Below, one piece after another: positions 24,050-31,956 of a DNA stretch of 35,156 nt. Origin of the DNA: Alphaproteobacteria bacterium (lineage in GTDB: Bacteria; Pseudomonadota; Alphaproteobacteria; UBA9219); assembly GCA_013286365.1 (NCBI GenBank), contig JABDFY010000023.1, positions 1 to 35,156 of the forward strand, given 5' to 3'. The notes under the pieces were generated by a model. The model was not told the origin of the DNA. It did no database searches and saw nothing but the letters and a program-made list of their open reading frames with translations. Every line of letters begins with the position of its first letter. Position 1 is the first letter of the stretch. The translations under genes were made by a program, and so were the position numbers.

Positions 24050-24667
24050 TATGAGGCAGGTACCCGCAGGGGCTATGCCGCTGATTGGGCTATCCATGCC
24101 CCTGATCCTGGCAGCGATAGCCGTAACTACCATGTCCACATCATGGTGCCGTTGCGCAAATTCGAGAATGGCAATTGGGCAAAGACCAAAGATCGTTTCC
24201 CCAAAAATTCACCGGCCCTAAGTCTATTTATCAAACAGAAGCAACACGCCTTCTTTGATCTGCAGAACCGTTATCTCCGCAAAAACGGAGTGATGGCTCA
24301 CATCCTGCGTAAAGACGGCAAATGGACAGTGGTAAAAGGATTTGCACCGGACACCACAGCCACGCCCTTAGCCGTAATGCATGGCCGTAAACCCCCATTC
24401 ATCGCCAAGCCGATAGTCCGTGCCTCGCTGCCAGCAAGCCTGCAGTTCAAGCCACAGGAACTCTTTTCACTGGCTGGCCGTGAACTGACCAGAACGCAGG
24501 AGCAAAACGTCAAAGTTGCATTCCGATCAAACCCCAACACATCAGGTTGGCCGCCAGAGGCCATCGCCGACTGGGTGTCTTGGGGTCACAAACTCACGAT
24601 CAAGTTTTTCAAGAAATGGCCAGAGCTTGCACCAGCGGGATTCTCACTGGGAGGGCCCAGCCTGTGA
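24050..24667 (+). pseudogene. MobA/MobL-type relaxase fragment
   Basis: The frame is open from 24050 (a TAG stop lies just before). Residues read YAADWAIHAPDPGSDSRNYH then VHIMVPLRKF: the metal-binding HxH of MobA/MobL relaxases (AIHxPDP...NxHxHI) with normal flanks. The N-terminal Tyr/His part of the relaxase domain is missing, so the product cannot nick oriT. The remainder (KDRFPKNSPALSLFIKQKQH, then a long basic C-terminal part) is intact to its stop. It marks a former mobilisable element. Three bp separate its start from the opposite-strand remnant. Confidence 0.75.
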
Positions 24668-24720
24668 GCAACACATTTTTAACCATAAGCAAAAACAGCG
24701 AACAACAGAGGGAGGAAGAA

Positions 24721-24945
24721 ATGGAGCAGGAAGTATATCGCGTAAAAGAATTTTGCCAGAAATATGCAATTTCTCGCACATCGCTGTATCGGGAAATAAG
24801 CGCCAACCGACTGACTGCATTTAAACGGGGCCGGTTGACACTCATTGCGCGAGAGGAAGCGGAACGCTGGTTCCATTGTCTGGCCTACTTTAAGACCAGG
24901 GAGACGATGGAGAAGCGCCATTTAGCCTTAGAAAAGGCAACATGA
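24721..24945 (+). CDS. AlpA-like excisionase / MerR-type HTH
   Basis: A 74-aa protein with an N-terminal HTH_17-type motif (YRVKEFCQKYAISRTSLYRE) and a wing (RLTAFKRGRLTLIAREEAER). ATG 24721 has GGAGG 8 nt upstream; a GTG at 24664 overlapping the relaxase fragment stop is an alternative. AlpA-like proteins help integrase-mediated excision. A second, broken copy of its C-terminal 35 codons lies at 26887-26991, next to the integrase. Confidence 0.8.
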   Translation: MEQEVYRVKEFCQKYAISRTSLYREISANRLTAFKRGRLTLIAREEAERWFHCLAYFKTRETMEKRHLALEKAT

Positions 24946-25099
24946 GATTGTAAGAGCTTAATATGGTTAATGCTAATAACCGAGTCTGGTTTAATATCTA
25001 TTGACTAAATAGTTTCAGAATTATTTGATAAAATGCCTAAGCTGCTTAATCGGTTTAAATAGTTGGTTTACAACTATTTCTTTTTGCGAGGTGGATATA

Positions 25100-25732
25100 A
25101 TGAATGAGATTGTAAAAGCTAGTTATGCAGATGCACGCTACGAGGCGGCTTGTATTGCGAAGTCGGGAATATTAGAGCTTACCGGCACAATTGATTATCT
25201 AAACAAAGAGACCGGCGGAGATTTGCCCAGTCTGCTTGAATACATGAAAGCCCATGATTCACGTTTAGGCGAAAAAGTCATTCAAGCTAAAAGAGAGCAA
25301 TATGGTGCTATTGCCTACATTGAGCACCATATAACCTTGCATGCAAATCTCGCGCGAGTCTTTGAACAGCAAGCAGCGGCAATTGAGCAAATGCACGGCA
25401 TTGACCCGTATATTATTCGCACAATTGGAACAACTCGAGGTGAGATTCAGGAAAAACAAGACGCTGTTCGTCTGTTTGTTGAACAATACCAAACCGAAGT
25501 TCTTGCTGAAAGAGCTTCAGATGGATATGGAACAGATCAAGATATCATTCGTGGTGTTGTCACAGAGCTAGGAAAAGCTACCTTGCACGGCCAATGGACT
25601 CCTGAGTTTATAGATGTAAACGATTGGACAACGGGAAAACCAACTCGCGTAGAAATGCCCAGCAGCAGGGAGATGGGTAAGGTTGCGGCTATGGCGCCCA
25701 AATTTCGCCGCTTGGGGCTTGGAACAACATAA
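25100..25732 (+). CDS. Hypothetical 210-aa protein
   Basis: No family was recognised. ATG 25100 is chosen over 25025 for the AGGTGG 7 nt upstream. It is mostly helical (YAAARYEA-like N-terminus: DARYEAACIAKSGILELTGT; AYIEHHITLHANLARVFEQQ), with QDAVRLFVEQYQTEVL and a Pro-containing C-terminus. There is no signal. It ends 10 bp before the Sel1-repeat gene and probably forms an operon with it. Both lie between two copies of the excisionase C-terminus, so they form a cassette. Confidence 0.55.
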   Translation: MNEIVKASYADARYEAACIAKSGILELTGTIDYLNKETGGDLPSLLEYMKAHDSRLGEKVIQAKREQYGAIAYIEHHITLHANLARVFEQQAAAIEQMHGIDPYIIRTIGTTRGEIQEKQDAVRLFVEQYQTEVLAERASDGYGTDQDIIRGVVTELGKATLHGQWTPEFIDVNDWTTGKPTRVEMPSSREMGKVAAMAPKFRRLGLGTT

Positions 25733-25742
25733 AAATATCAAT

Positions 25743-26822
25743 ATGGTAGAGCGCAATCCATTCCAACTCCATGGAGCAGCTAAGAGCGGAGATAGTCAGG
25801 CTCAATGCGAGCTTGGTTTCTTATATTCAGAAGGCAATGGCCTACCACAAAACGACACAAAAGCAGTAGATTGGTATCGAAAAGCAGCTGAGCAAGGTAA
25901 TGCTGCCGCTCAATGTAATTTGGGCTTCATGTATGATGAAGGCCGTGGTGTTTATAGAAATCCCTCAGAAGCGTTAGCATGGTATCTCAAAGCTAGTAAG
26001 AACGGCTCGGTTGTAGCGTGGTTTAATTTGGGCCTTTTAAGTTATAAAGGCGAGATAGTGCTTAAAAATGACGTGCGTGCCTTTGACCTTTTCTTAATGG
26101 CTGCAGAACATGAATGCTTACCAGCTCAGTACAGGGTTGGCATTGCCTATTTCTACGGAGAAGGAACATCAAAAAATTATATTGAAGCCATAAGTTGGTT
26201 TAGAAAGGCTGCTGAACAAGGTCACCGGGGTGCCCAAAATTATCTTGGCATTGTCTATTCTGAAGGTTGTGGTACAGAGAAAAATTATACAGAAGCGGTT
26301 CAATGGTATAAAAAAGCAGCCGAGCAAGGAAGTATCGGGGCACAAATCAGTCTTGGTTACTTGTATATCCATGGCATCGGCACATCACAGAATGTTGATG
26401 AAGGTGTTAAATGGTATCGCCGTGCCGCTGATCAAGGAGATTGTATTGCCCAATTTAGTATGGGCTCCATATATCGAGAAGGGCTCGGCGTATCTAAAGA
26501 TGATAGAGAGGCCACTCAATGGTATCTGAAGTCAGCGCAGCAAGGTTATGCCGCGGCACAAAATAATGTGGGTTCTGCCTACTATGAAGGCCTTGGTGTG
26601 TCGCAAGATTACTCTGAAGCTACGAAGTGGTATTTGAAAGCAGCAGAACAAAATGAATCTGCAGCGCAACAGAATCTCGGCATGATGTATTCAAAAGGTG
26701 TGGGTGTTCGAAAAGATGATGCGGCCGCATCCATGTGGTATTGCAAGGCTGCTGGGAATGGTTGTGTTCATGCTCCTGAAGTTAATGCTTCCAATCAAAA
26801 TGTTATTTATTTATCCGGTTAA
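25743..26822 (+). CDS. Sel1-repeat (SLR) protein, nine repeats
   Basis: A 359-aa protein from ATG 25743. It consists of nine 36-aa Sel1 repeats with the consensus G-x-A-x-A-Q-x-x-L-G-x-x-Y-x-x-G-x-G-V, for example QCELGFLYSEGNGLPQNDTK and WYKKAAEQGSIGAQISLGY. The repeats are nearly complete and regular, unlike the degenerate ones of the 1406-aa protein. No signal peptide is visible, so it is probably cytoplasmic. There is no clear Shine-Dalgarno; coupling with the gene ending at 25732 is likely. SLR proteins mediate protein-protein contacts, often in signalling or host interaction. Confidence 0.85.
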   Translation: MVERNPFQLHGAAKSGDSQAQCELGFLYSEGNGLPQNDTKAVDWYRKAAEQGNAAAQCNLGFMYDEGRGVYRNPSEALAWYLKASKNGSVVAWFNLGLLSYKGEIVLKNDVRAFDLFLMAAEHECLPAQYRVGIAYFYGEGTSKNYIEAISWFRKAAEQGHRGAQNYLGIVYSEGCGTEKNYTEAVQWYKKAAEQGSIGAQISLGYLYIHGIGTSQNVDEGVKWYRRAADQGDCIAQFSMGSIYREGLGVSKDDREATQWYLKSAQQGYAAAQNNVGSAYYEGLGVSQDYSEATKWYLKAAEQNESAAQQNLGMMYSKGVGVRKDDAAASMWYCKAAGNGCVHAPEVNASNQNVIYLSG

Positions 26823-26886
26823 TCGCTTCTCTTTAGAGACCAAAATCATATCAGCCAACTTGTCATACTCAGATGAGGCGGGTTGA

Positions 26887-26991
26887 TGTGACTTTGCGCG
26901 CAAGGAAAAAGAATGTTGGTTCCAATGCATGGCATATTTCAAGACCCAGGAGACGATGGAAAAGCGCTATTCAGCGGCAAAGTCGACATGA
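26887..26991 (+). pseudogene. Second AlpA-like excisionase remnant (C-terminal)
   Basis: The frame reads FARKEKECWFQCMAYFKTQE followed by TMEKRYSAAKST and stop. It aligns with the end of the intact excisionase (REEAERWFHCLAYFKTRETM...). The two DNA copies match at most positions over about 57 bp. An in-frame TGA at 26884 precedes it, so only the C-terminus survives. It overlaps the 3' end of the integrase on the other strand. Confidence 0.75.
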
Positions 26992-28196
26992 ATGACTTTG
27001 CTGCGTGTAAGAGCGTTATCCAGATAGTCTGCCCACTCCTGCATCATCTTGCGGCGGTCATCGAGAAAACGAGCGCGATCATAGGCCGCGTCCACTTTGT
27101 TGGCTGGTGCATGCGCCAATTGTCGGTCAACAACCTCATGCCGATAGCCGAGCTTTTCCTTGATGGTGGACATGGCAAGGGCTCTGAAACCGTGTCCGGT
27201 CATCTGACCTCTGTAGCCCATACGGCCAAGCGCATTAAGAACGGTATTATTGCTCATATGCTGGCGTGGCTGTGCTTGACTGGCAAAGACCCATTCCCGT
27301 TTACCATTCAACTTTTTCATTTCTTCAAGAATAGCAAGAGTTTGCTGGGCCAGTGGTACAATATGCGGACGACGCATTTTCATACGTTCGGCGGGAATGA
27401 CCCATTCCTTTGCCTCAAAGTCGATCTCATCCCACTTAGCACCAATCATCTCGCCTGTGCGCACAAAAGTCAGCATGAGAAATTTTATGGCAAGCCTCGT
27501 CTGTATAAACAGCCTCGCTTCATTGCGTTCAAGAGCCTGCAGAAAGTCAGGTATCTCCTTAATTTCAATTGCTGCAAAATGTTCTCGTTTTACAGGACGC
27601 AATGCGCCTCTAAGATCGGGGGCAGGATTATAGCGTGTGCGTCCAGTGACGACCGCAAATCGGAATATCTGATTGCAAATTTGCAGCATACGCCGCGCGA
27701 CTTCGTAAGCACCACGTTTTTCTATACGGCGCATCACCAAAAGCAATTCCGGCGTCGAGATATCGGCTATGGGCCTTCTGCCGATTTGAGGAAAAATATC
27801 CCGTTCCAGACGATTCATAGTTTCCACACCATAACCATGCGACCAATGTTCTTTGTTTTGTTCGTGCCACTCAAGGGCAACGGACTTAAAGGTTGTTGCC
27901 GCGCTTAAAATAGCATCATTTTTTTGCTTTTTCTTTTCATCTATGGGGTCGATGTTTTGTGCCAAAAGCTTCCGTGCCAAGTCTCTTTTTTCACGGGCTT
28001 CTAGCAGGGAAATTTCGGGGTATTTTCCGAGCGCAAGCCGCCTTTCTTTTTTATGAAATTGATACTTGAGGCGCCAGTACTTGCCGCCCTCGGGATGAAT
28101 TTCCACATATAAGCCAAGGACATCAAAGATTCGGTAAAGGTTCTTCTTTGGCTTCGCTTTTTCTACTTCTGTTGCTGTAAGCATTTTTATCTCCAT
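26967..28196 (-). CDS. P4-type tyrosine integrase
   Basis: A 409-aa protein with an N-terminal DUF4102 arm-binding domain (FDVLGLYVEIHPEGGKYWRL, then ERRLALGKYPEISLLEAREK), a core-binding domain (about 105-200) and a catalytic domain. The catalytic residues are R246 (FVRTGEM), H335 and R338 (GHGFRALA), H362 (LAHA) and Y372 (AAYDRA), so it is complete. This class of integrase typically recombines at tRNA 3' ends. Its 5' end faces tRNA-Ser(UGA) 240 bp away, with repeats suited to arm sites between them. GGAG precedes the ATG. Confidence 0.9.
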   Translation of the reverse strand: MEIKMLTATEVEKAKPKKNLYRIFDVLGLYVEIHPEGGKYWRLKYQFHKKERRLALGKYPEISLLEAREKRDLARKLLAQNIDPIDEKKKQKNDAILSAATTFKSVALEWHEQNKEHWSHGYGVETMNRLERDIFPQIGRRPIADISTPELLLVMRRIEKRGAYEVARRMLQICNQIFRFAVVTGRTRYNPAPDLRGALRPVKREHFAAIEIKEIPDFLQALERNEARLFIQTRLAIKFLMLTFVRTGEMIGAKWDEIDFEAKEWVIPAERMKMRRPHIVPLAQQTLAILEEMKKLNGKREWVFASQAQPRQHMSNNTVLNALGRMGYRGQMTGHGFRALAMSTIKEKLGYRHEVVDRQLAHAPANKVDAAYDRARFLDDRRKMMQEWADYLDNALTRSKVIHVDFAAE

Positions 28197-28275
28197 ATGA
28201 GTTTACATTCGAATTGAAATCGCGTTTTTCAGGGCCATCTAACGCCCTGTACCAAAAGTGTTTTATACCGAAGTA

Positions 28276-28324
28276 GGGAAACAAGATTTTCGTTCCGAAT
28301 CTTGTTTCCCAATTTGTTTCCCAA
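28276..28324. repeat. Inverted repeat and TTGTTTCCCAA direct repeats by integrase
   Basis: GGGAAACAAGATT (28276-28288) and AATCTTGTTTCCC (28298-28310) form a perfect 13-bp inverted repeat with a 9-nt centre. TTGTTTCCCAA occurs at 28302-28312 and again at 28314-28324, a 12-bp period. It lies between the integrase 5' end and the tRNA 3' end, the expected place for integrase arm sites. Confidence 0.6.
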
Positions 28325-28437
28325 AAATCTTGGGCTACACGGAAACACTCCCGAACATTATGGGACAAAAAAACTAAGGAGTTGCTTGGAGAAACGTCAC
28401 ATTCAGGGACACTGAGGTACAACCTGAAACAATAGAC

Positions 28438-28527
28438 TGGCGGATGGGGTGAGATTCGAACTCACGGAGAGCTTGCACCCTCGCCGGTTTTCAAGACCGG
28501 TTCCTTAAACCACTCGGACACCCATCC
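28438..28527 (-). tRNA. tRNA-Ser(UGA), CCA encoded
   Basis: On the minus strand: acceptor GGATGGG pairs with CCCATCC; the anticodon stem is CCGGT/ACCGG around CTTGAAA, anticodon TGA; the T-arm is GTGAG-TTCGAAT-CTCAC. A long variable arm (GAGGGTGCAAGCTCTC) confirms Ser class. The discriminator is G and CCA is genomically encoded (TGG on the plus strand at 28438-28440). Its 3' end faces the integrase, so it is the likely attachment gene. Confidence 0.95.
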
Positions 28528-28570
28528 ATTCCTAATCAAATCATATACTTAGAGATTCATGTTGAGAACT

Positions 28571-28611
28571 AAAATAGTCTTTGCCACCCAAATTGCCACC
28601 CAAACTATTTT
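28571..28611. repeat. TTGCCACCCAA direct repeats within an inverted repeat, upstream of tRNA
   Basis: TTGCCACCCAA occurs at 28581-28591 and 28593-28603 (12-bp period), bracketed by AAAATAGT (28571-28578) and ACTATTTT (28604-28611). The layout parallels 28276-28324 on the other side of the tRNA (consensus TTGNNNCCCAA). Confidence 0.6.
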
Positions 28612-28729
28612 ACCCAACTTTTGGCCCTTAATTGCCTGGCTTTTATAACATATCGGGGTGTGATGTCGAGTTTCTAGAGGTCAAAGAAATGTGTTATGGA
28701 TGTTGTGTCTACACAAAAAGGAATTCTTC

Positions 28730-29467
28730 GTGGAAACTGCAGAAGCAATCGTTAAAATTTTTAAAGAATTAAGCGAAGTTATTTCATGGCCCATAGTACT
28801 TTTGGTATGCGCCATTGTTTTTCGCTCACCAATTACCAGCTTAATTAATCGCATAACTAAGGCTCAGCATGGTGCTTCCATCATAGAAGCCCCCATTGTT
28901 CAATCGCAAGTAACATCAGGTACGACAAAAGGTGTAGACGAGTTAGGAAAAATTCCAGTACAACTCGTAGAAATTGAAACAGACGGCCAAACATTAGAGA
29001 AAATCCATTCTAAAGAAAAGAGTGGAGCGGAAGATTATCTTCAGTCATTCAACAATCCATTAATCAAAGAAGTTGAAGACAGGATAATTACAGATATAAA
29101 GTCAAGAAATATTATAGATTCCACGGATAAAGAAAAAGTCCTCATCAGAGCATTGGCTTCTACACAGTTGATTCTTCAAGCTGAGCGAATATATGCGGGT
29201 ATTTGGGGAAGCCAAGTAAGTGTATTGCGGTTCTTAAATGGTCGCACGAATGGTGCAGATATTTCAGCACTTCGGCCTTTCTACGATAGTGCCAAGGATA
29301 GATATCCGGATTGGTATAAAGCGCAGACGTTTGAAAAATGGTTAAGTTATTTAACAACGTTTAATATAATTAAAGTGGACGGTTCACATGCTGTAATCAC
29401 AACGGCAGGACGTCAATTTTTGAGGTATATGGCTGATGCCGGTAAGCCAGAACGAGTATATGGCTAG
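28730..29467 (+). CDS. Membrane-anchored protein of unknown family
   Basis: A 245-aa protein. GTG 28730 with AAGGA 7 nt upstream is chosen over GTG 28691 and ATG 28700. One membrane span near residues 20-33 (WPIVLLVCAIVFRS) is followed by a long charged cytosolic part. The C-terminus looks like a winged-helix fold (IWGSQVSVLRFLNGRTNG; LSYLTTFNIIKVDGSHAVIT). No family was recognised. The next gene, starting 74 bp later, is cyclase-like; the pair may form a signalling unit. Weak ribosome-site alternatives make the exact start uncertain. Confidence 0.6.
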   Translation: METAEAIVKIFKELSEVISWPIVLLVCAIVFRSPITSLINRITKAQHGASIIEAPIVQSQVTSGTTKGVDELGKIPVQLVEIETDGQTLEKIHSKEKSGAEDYLQSFNNPLIKEVEDRIITDIKSRNIIDSTDKEKVLIRALASTQLILQAERIYAGIWGSQVSVLRFLNGRTNGADISALRPFYDSAKDRYPDWYKAQTFEKWLSYLTTFNIIKVDGSHAVITTAGRQFLRYMADAGKPERVYG

Positions 29468-29541
29468 AAGGTACATCTTCATGAGTACGCTAGTTGGTAA
29501 TGTCTCAGATTAACGCGGGGGTTAAGCAGTAGGTGGAAAAG

Positions 29542-30331
29542 ATGTCTCAGTCACCTTATCAAGAACATCTAATTGCTTTCATCGATTTGCTTGGTTTTAG
29601 TGAAGCTAGTTATGACAGCGAAGATACAAGAACAGCAGTATTAAATTTATTGACCTCTCTGGCTCAAGCTAGAGGAGATTACGATATTAAAGTCGAGCAA
29701 AAGGAAAATGGTAGAACTGTCAAGATCAAGCCCGCGATCAGTTCATTCTCTGATTTGATTGTGGCGTCATATCCTATAGAATCACTGAAAGAAAATGAAT
29801 TGGACTTCATGGCAGTGTTTCAATTTCTGCAAAAAAATAATATCTCTTATCGCAATCCAAGCTTTACCCCGAGGATTTCTTTTAAGGGGAGGAATCACTG
29901 TTGGCCTCCTATACCATTCCCAAGGGGTTGTATTCGGTGAAGCCTTAATAGATGCATATAAATTAGAATCAACAACCGCCAATTATCCTAGAGTTGTAAT
30001 CTCTGACAAAGTATTAGCCCATCCTCTAAAAAAGCGGAGCGAATTGACAGCAACGATTAAGGATCAAGATGGGCTTACGTATTTAGATTATTTAAGATTA
30101 GGAATAATGAATTGTGCAGTTCCAGGCGACACGTTCACGAGAAATTTTAAGAACTGGGTTGCGACAGCCTCTGGTGTAATTGAAACAAATGTTCGAAAAT
30201 TCAAACAAGCTGGTGATCTAAATAAGTTAGCCAAATGGTCTTGGTTTCAAAATTATTTTAACAAATGTATTTCTGAGCATCCAGCTAAATTATTCTTAGA
30301 GCAGCCAGATTTATCCCATTCCCCTCCATAA
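29542..30331 (+). pseudogene. Class III nucleotidyl cyclase-like gene with frameshift
   Basis: The first frame (29542 onward) has IAFIDLLGFS with the metal-Asp position D15 and SSFSDLIVAS with D71; the second frame gives GFLLRGGITVGLLYHSQG, then VFGEALIDAYKLES and YPRVVIS. Together they match the class III cyclase fold (FxDIxGFT, GDxxxA, RxGIxxG...G...AxRLE...xxS). The frames join if one A is removed from the seven-A run at 29831-29837, giving a continuous 262-aa protein. As written it is broken. The cause could be a real mutation, transcriptional slippage or a sequencing error. Catalysis of a cyclic nucleotide is inferred from fold only; substrate unknown. Confidence 0.6.
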
Positions 30332-30406
30332 CATTAATAAAATGGGGAACTTGATATAGAAATCAGAGATATTCAAGTTTTCTGTCCACAACTTAACCCC
30401 CATTAT

Positions 30407-30535
30407 TTAACGTGATAGGCTAACAGGCCCTGATGCGCCAACCCACGGCCTTTGCCAGGGCCGGACACCTTGCTCAAGATCGGCAATAATCTCTGCCGTG
30501 ACGCGGTCATATACGTTTGAATATGAAGCTTCCAT
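30407..30535 (-). pseudogene. ArdC-type antirestriction protein, N-terminal remnant
   Basis: A 42-residue frame reading VYDRVTAEIIADLEQGVRPW then QRPWVGASGPVSLS and stop. It is the N-terminal signature of ArdC/DUF1738 proteins (VYxRVTxxIIxxLExGxxPWxRPW...GPxS). The rest of the domain, including the metalloprotease part, is absent. Its start is just 16 bp after the T-rich end of a terminator hairpin. It is a decayed mobile-element gene. Confidence 0.7.
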
Positions 30536-30550
30536 AATACATCTCCATAC

Positions 30551-30583
30551 AAAAAACCCGTTGCGGACAATTCCGAACGGGTT
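30551..30583 (-). terminator. Minus-strand Rho-independent terminator
   Basis: AACCCGTT (30555-30562) pairs with AACGGGTT (30576-30583), extended by CGGA/TCCG inside. On the minus strand it is followed by a run of six T. It would stop transcripts coming from the methyltransferase operon before the ArdC remnant. Confidence 0.8.
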
Positions 30584-30735
30584 GATTAAAAAAGTTGTGA
30601 TTTATTTTTGTGGAAACTGTTTGCGATGCCTGACGAGATCAGCGCCTCGTTGCTTGCTACACACATATTTTGCGATGCAAGGGGATACGTGCATCATTGC
30701 GTTTGCAATATATGTAGTTGTGCTAATCTAGAGTC

Positions 30736-30888
30736 ATGAGCGGACGCTTTGCATTAAAAAGACCAGTTGCAGACCTGGGTCAGGTATACGGCTTCAGCGA
30801 ATGGCCCAATCTTGCGCCTCGTTACAATATGCACCTTCACAAGACACTCTTGTCGTGCAGGAAGGTAAGCAATCCAAACCAATAAATA
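30736..30888 (+). pseudogene. SRAP/HMCES-type (YedK-like) remnant, catalytic Cys lost
   Basis: The frame starts MSGRFALKRPVADLGQVYGF and continues SEWPNLAPRYN, clearly the SRAP N-terminus (MCGRYALxxP...PNxxPRYNIAPTQ). The catalytic Cys2 is Ser here. After APRYN the reading frame breaks: the matching APSQDTLVVQEG is in another frame (one base missing near 30829). The C-terminal domain is gone. SRAP proteins crosslink to abasic sites in single-stranded DNA; this copy cannot. Confidence 0.65.
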
Positions 30889-30897
30889 TTATTTTCA

Positions 30898-31953
30898 TTA
30901 GGCTGCCAGTGCGGTTCGTAATTCTCGTTGTGGTTGGTAGCGAGGGCGCTGTTCTACTATTAATTGCGCAGAAAGTGGCTTCTTTTTCAACAACCAGATT
31001 TGCGTTGTGGAATCATCAGACCAAACCTTGACAAGCTCAAGACCAGCCAAATTGCAGCATTTTTCGAAAAACTCCGGTTTGAACTTAAATGAGTTCTTGA
31101 GATGAAGTCTTTGACCCTTACGTAGAACAACTTCCATTCCTGCCAATGCAAATTTTAACTTACGCTTTATAACCGCCATATGGCCGAGTTGTCCGGAGGA
31201 AGACCTCCACTCGGTATCATATTCAATGGCCTCTCGTTTGAAACGCTTATCGACGAGTCCTGCTGCTATCAGGCGATCAAATATGTTGAGCTGAAATTCT
31301 TCCTGCTTTTTATAATAAGCCTGAACCCGTTCGCCATTCTGATCGGTATCTATTGATACGAGCAACCAGCCTTTCCTTGTAGCGTTTGCCACATTTTGTA
31401 GAGCGTTAACCAACGCCGCTTCGGGCAATTTATCGCGCAGCGGTCCAAGCATATTGCCCAGAGTGCTACCCAACAAAGTAACCAAGGCCTCATCATCGTT
31501 GTCGTGGTAGCAGCGGCTGGGTTGAAAAAAATCATCTTCAACTTGTTCAAGATTTTCGATCCCCAACAGGGCTTTGGAATCATAAATACTTTTCAAAAAA
31601 GCATGTGATTTATCGACGATGGTGCAGGTTGTGCTTTTCAGCGCATGAATGATCAGCAAAGTTTTTTTGTTGAATGCAGTAAAAGTGCCCGGGCCCAATT
31701 CTACCACGCGCACACCCTCCGGGATATACGCAGGTAATTCTTTTCTTACTCTTGTTTCTATTAAATTTTCTTCGGCATTGAATATGTTTCCGTCGGGGTT
31801 AACAAGTTCAGAGGATTCCGTTCGAGCCCACATAACGGGGCCTGACGTTGAATGTCCATCATGCTGTCCGGAATGGGCCTCATATTGATGGGGGCCTACA
31901 TGCGATACACGTTCAAGCGTCAGAAGGTCTCGAAGATCCTGGAAAAAACTCAT
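30898..31953 (-). CDS. EgtD-family histidine-specific-type SAM methyltransferase
   Basis: A 351-aa protein of the Methyltransf_33 type. The SAM motif is VRVVELGPGTFTAF (about 81-94); a post-motif stretch VTLLGSTLGNML follows, and the C-terminal signature reads FKFKPEFFEKCCNLAGLELV then KVWSDDSTTQIWLL. EgtD methylates the alpha amino group of histidine in ergothioneine synthesis; this protein is in the same family but is not accompanied by egtB or other partners here, so the substrate is uncertain. It starts 3 bp after the stop of the XRE gene, with AGAGG inside that gene, so the two are translationally coupled. The terminator at 30551 follows. Confidence 0.8.
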   Translation of the reverse strand: MSFFQDLRDLLTLERVSHVGPHQYEAHSGQHDGHSTSGPVMWARTESSELVNPDGNIFNAEENLIETRVRKELPAYIPEGVRVVELGPGTFTAFNKKTLLIIHALKSTTCTIVDKSHAFLKSIYDSKALLGIENLEQVEDDFFQPSRCYHDNDDEALVTLLGSTLGNMLGPLRDKLPEAALVNALQNVANATRKGWLLVSIDTDQNGERVQAYYKKQEEFQLNIFDRLIAAGLVDKRFKREAIEYDTEWRSSSGQLGHMAVIKRKLKFALAGMEVVLRKGQRLHLKNSFKFKPEFFEKCCNLAGLELVKVWSDDSTTQIWLLKKKPLSAQLIVEQRPRYQPQRELRTALAA

Positions 31954-31956
31954 TGG

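Noticed and set aside
26913..27908. Long plus-strand frame opposite the integrase
   Set aside because: It is the antisense shadow of the integrase, which has a full set of catalytic residues; the frame's first 26 codons only coincide with the excisionase remnant.
28276..28324. Possible CRISPR or tandem-repeat array near the integrase
   Set aside because: Only two 11-bp copies with a 1-bp gap and no spacers; integrase arm sites fit better.
29542..30331. Programmed -1 frameshifting at the A-run
   Set aside because: The required shift is +1 (one base fewer), not -1, and there is no downstream stimulator seen; a one-base indel is simpler.
30498..30731. A 77-codon plus-strand frame over the ArdC remnant start and terminator
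   Set aside because: It runs across a strong minus-strand terminator hairpin and has no ribosome site; better explained by the remnants on either side.
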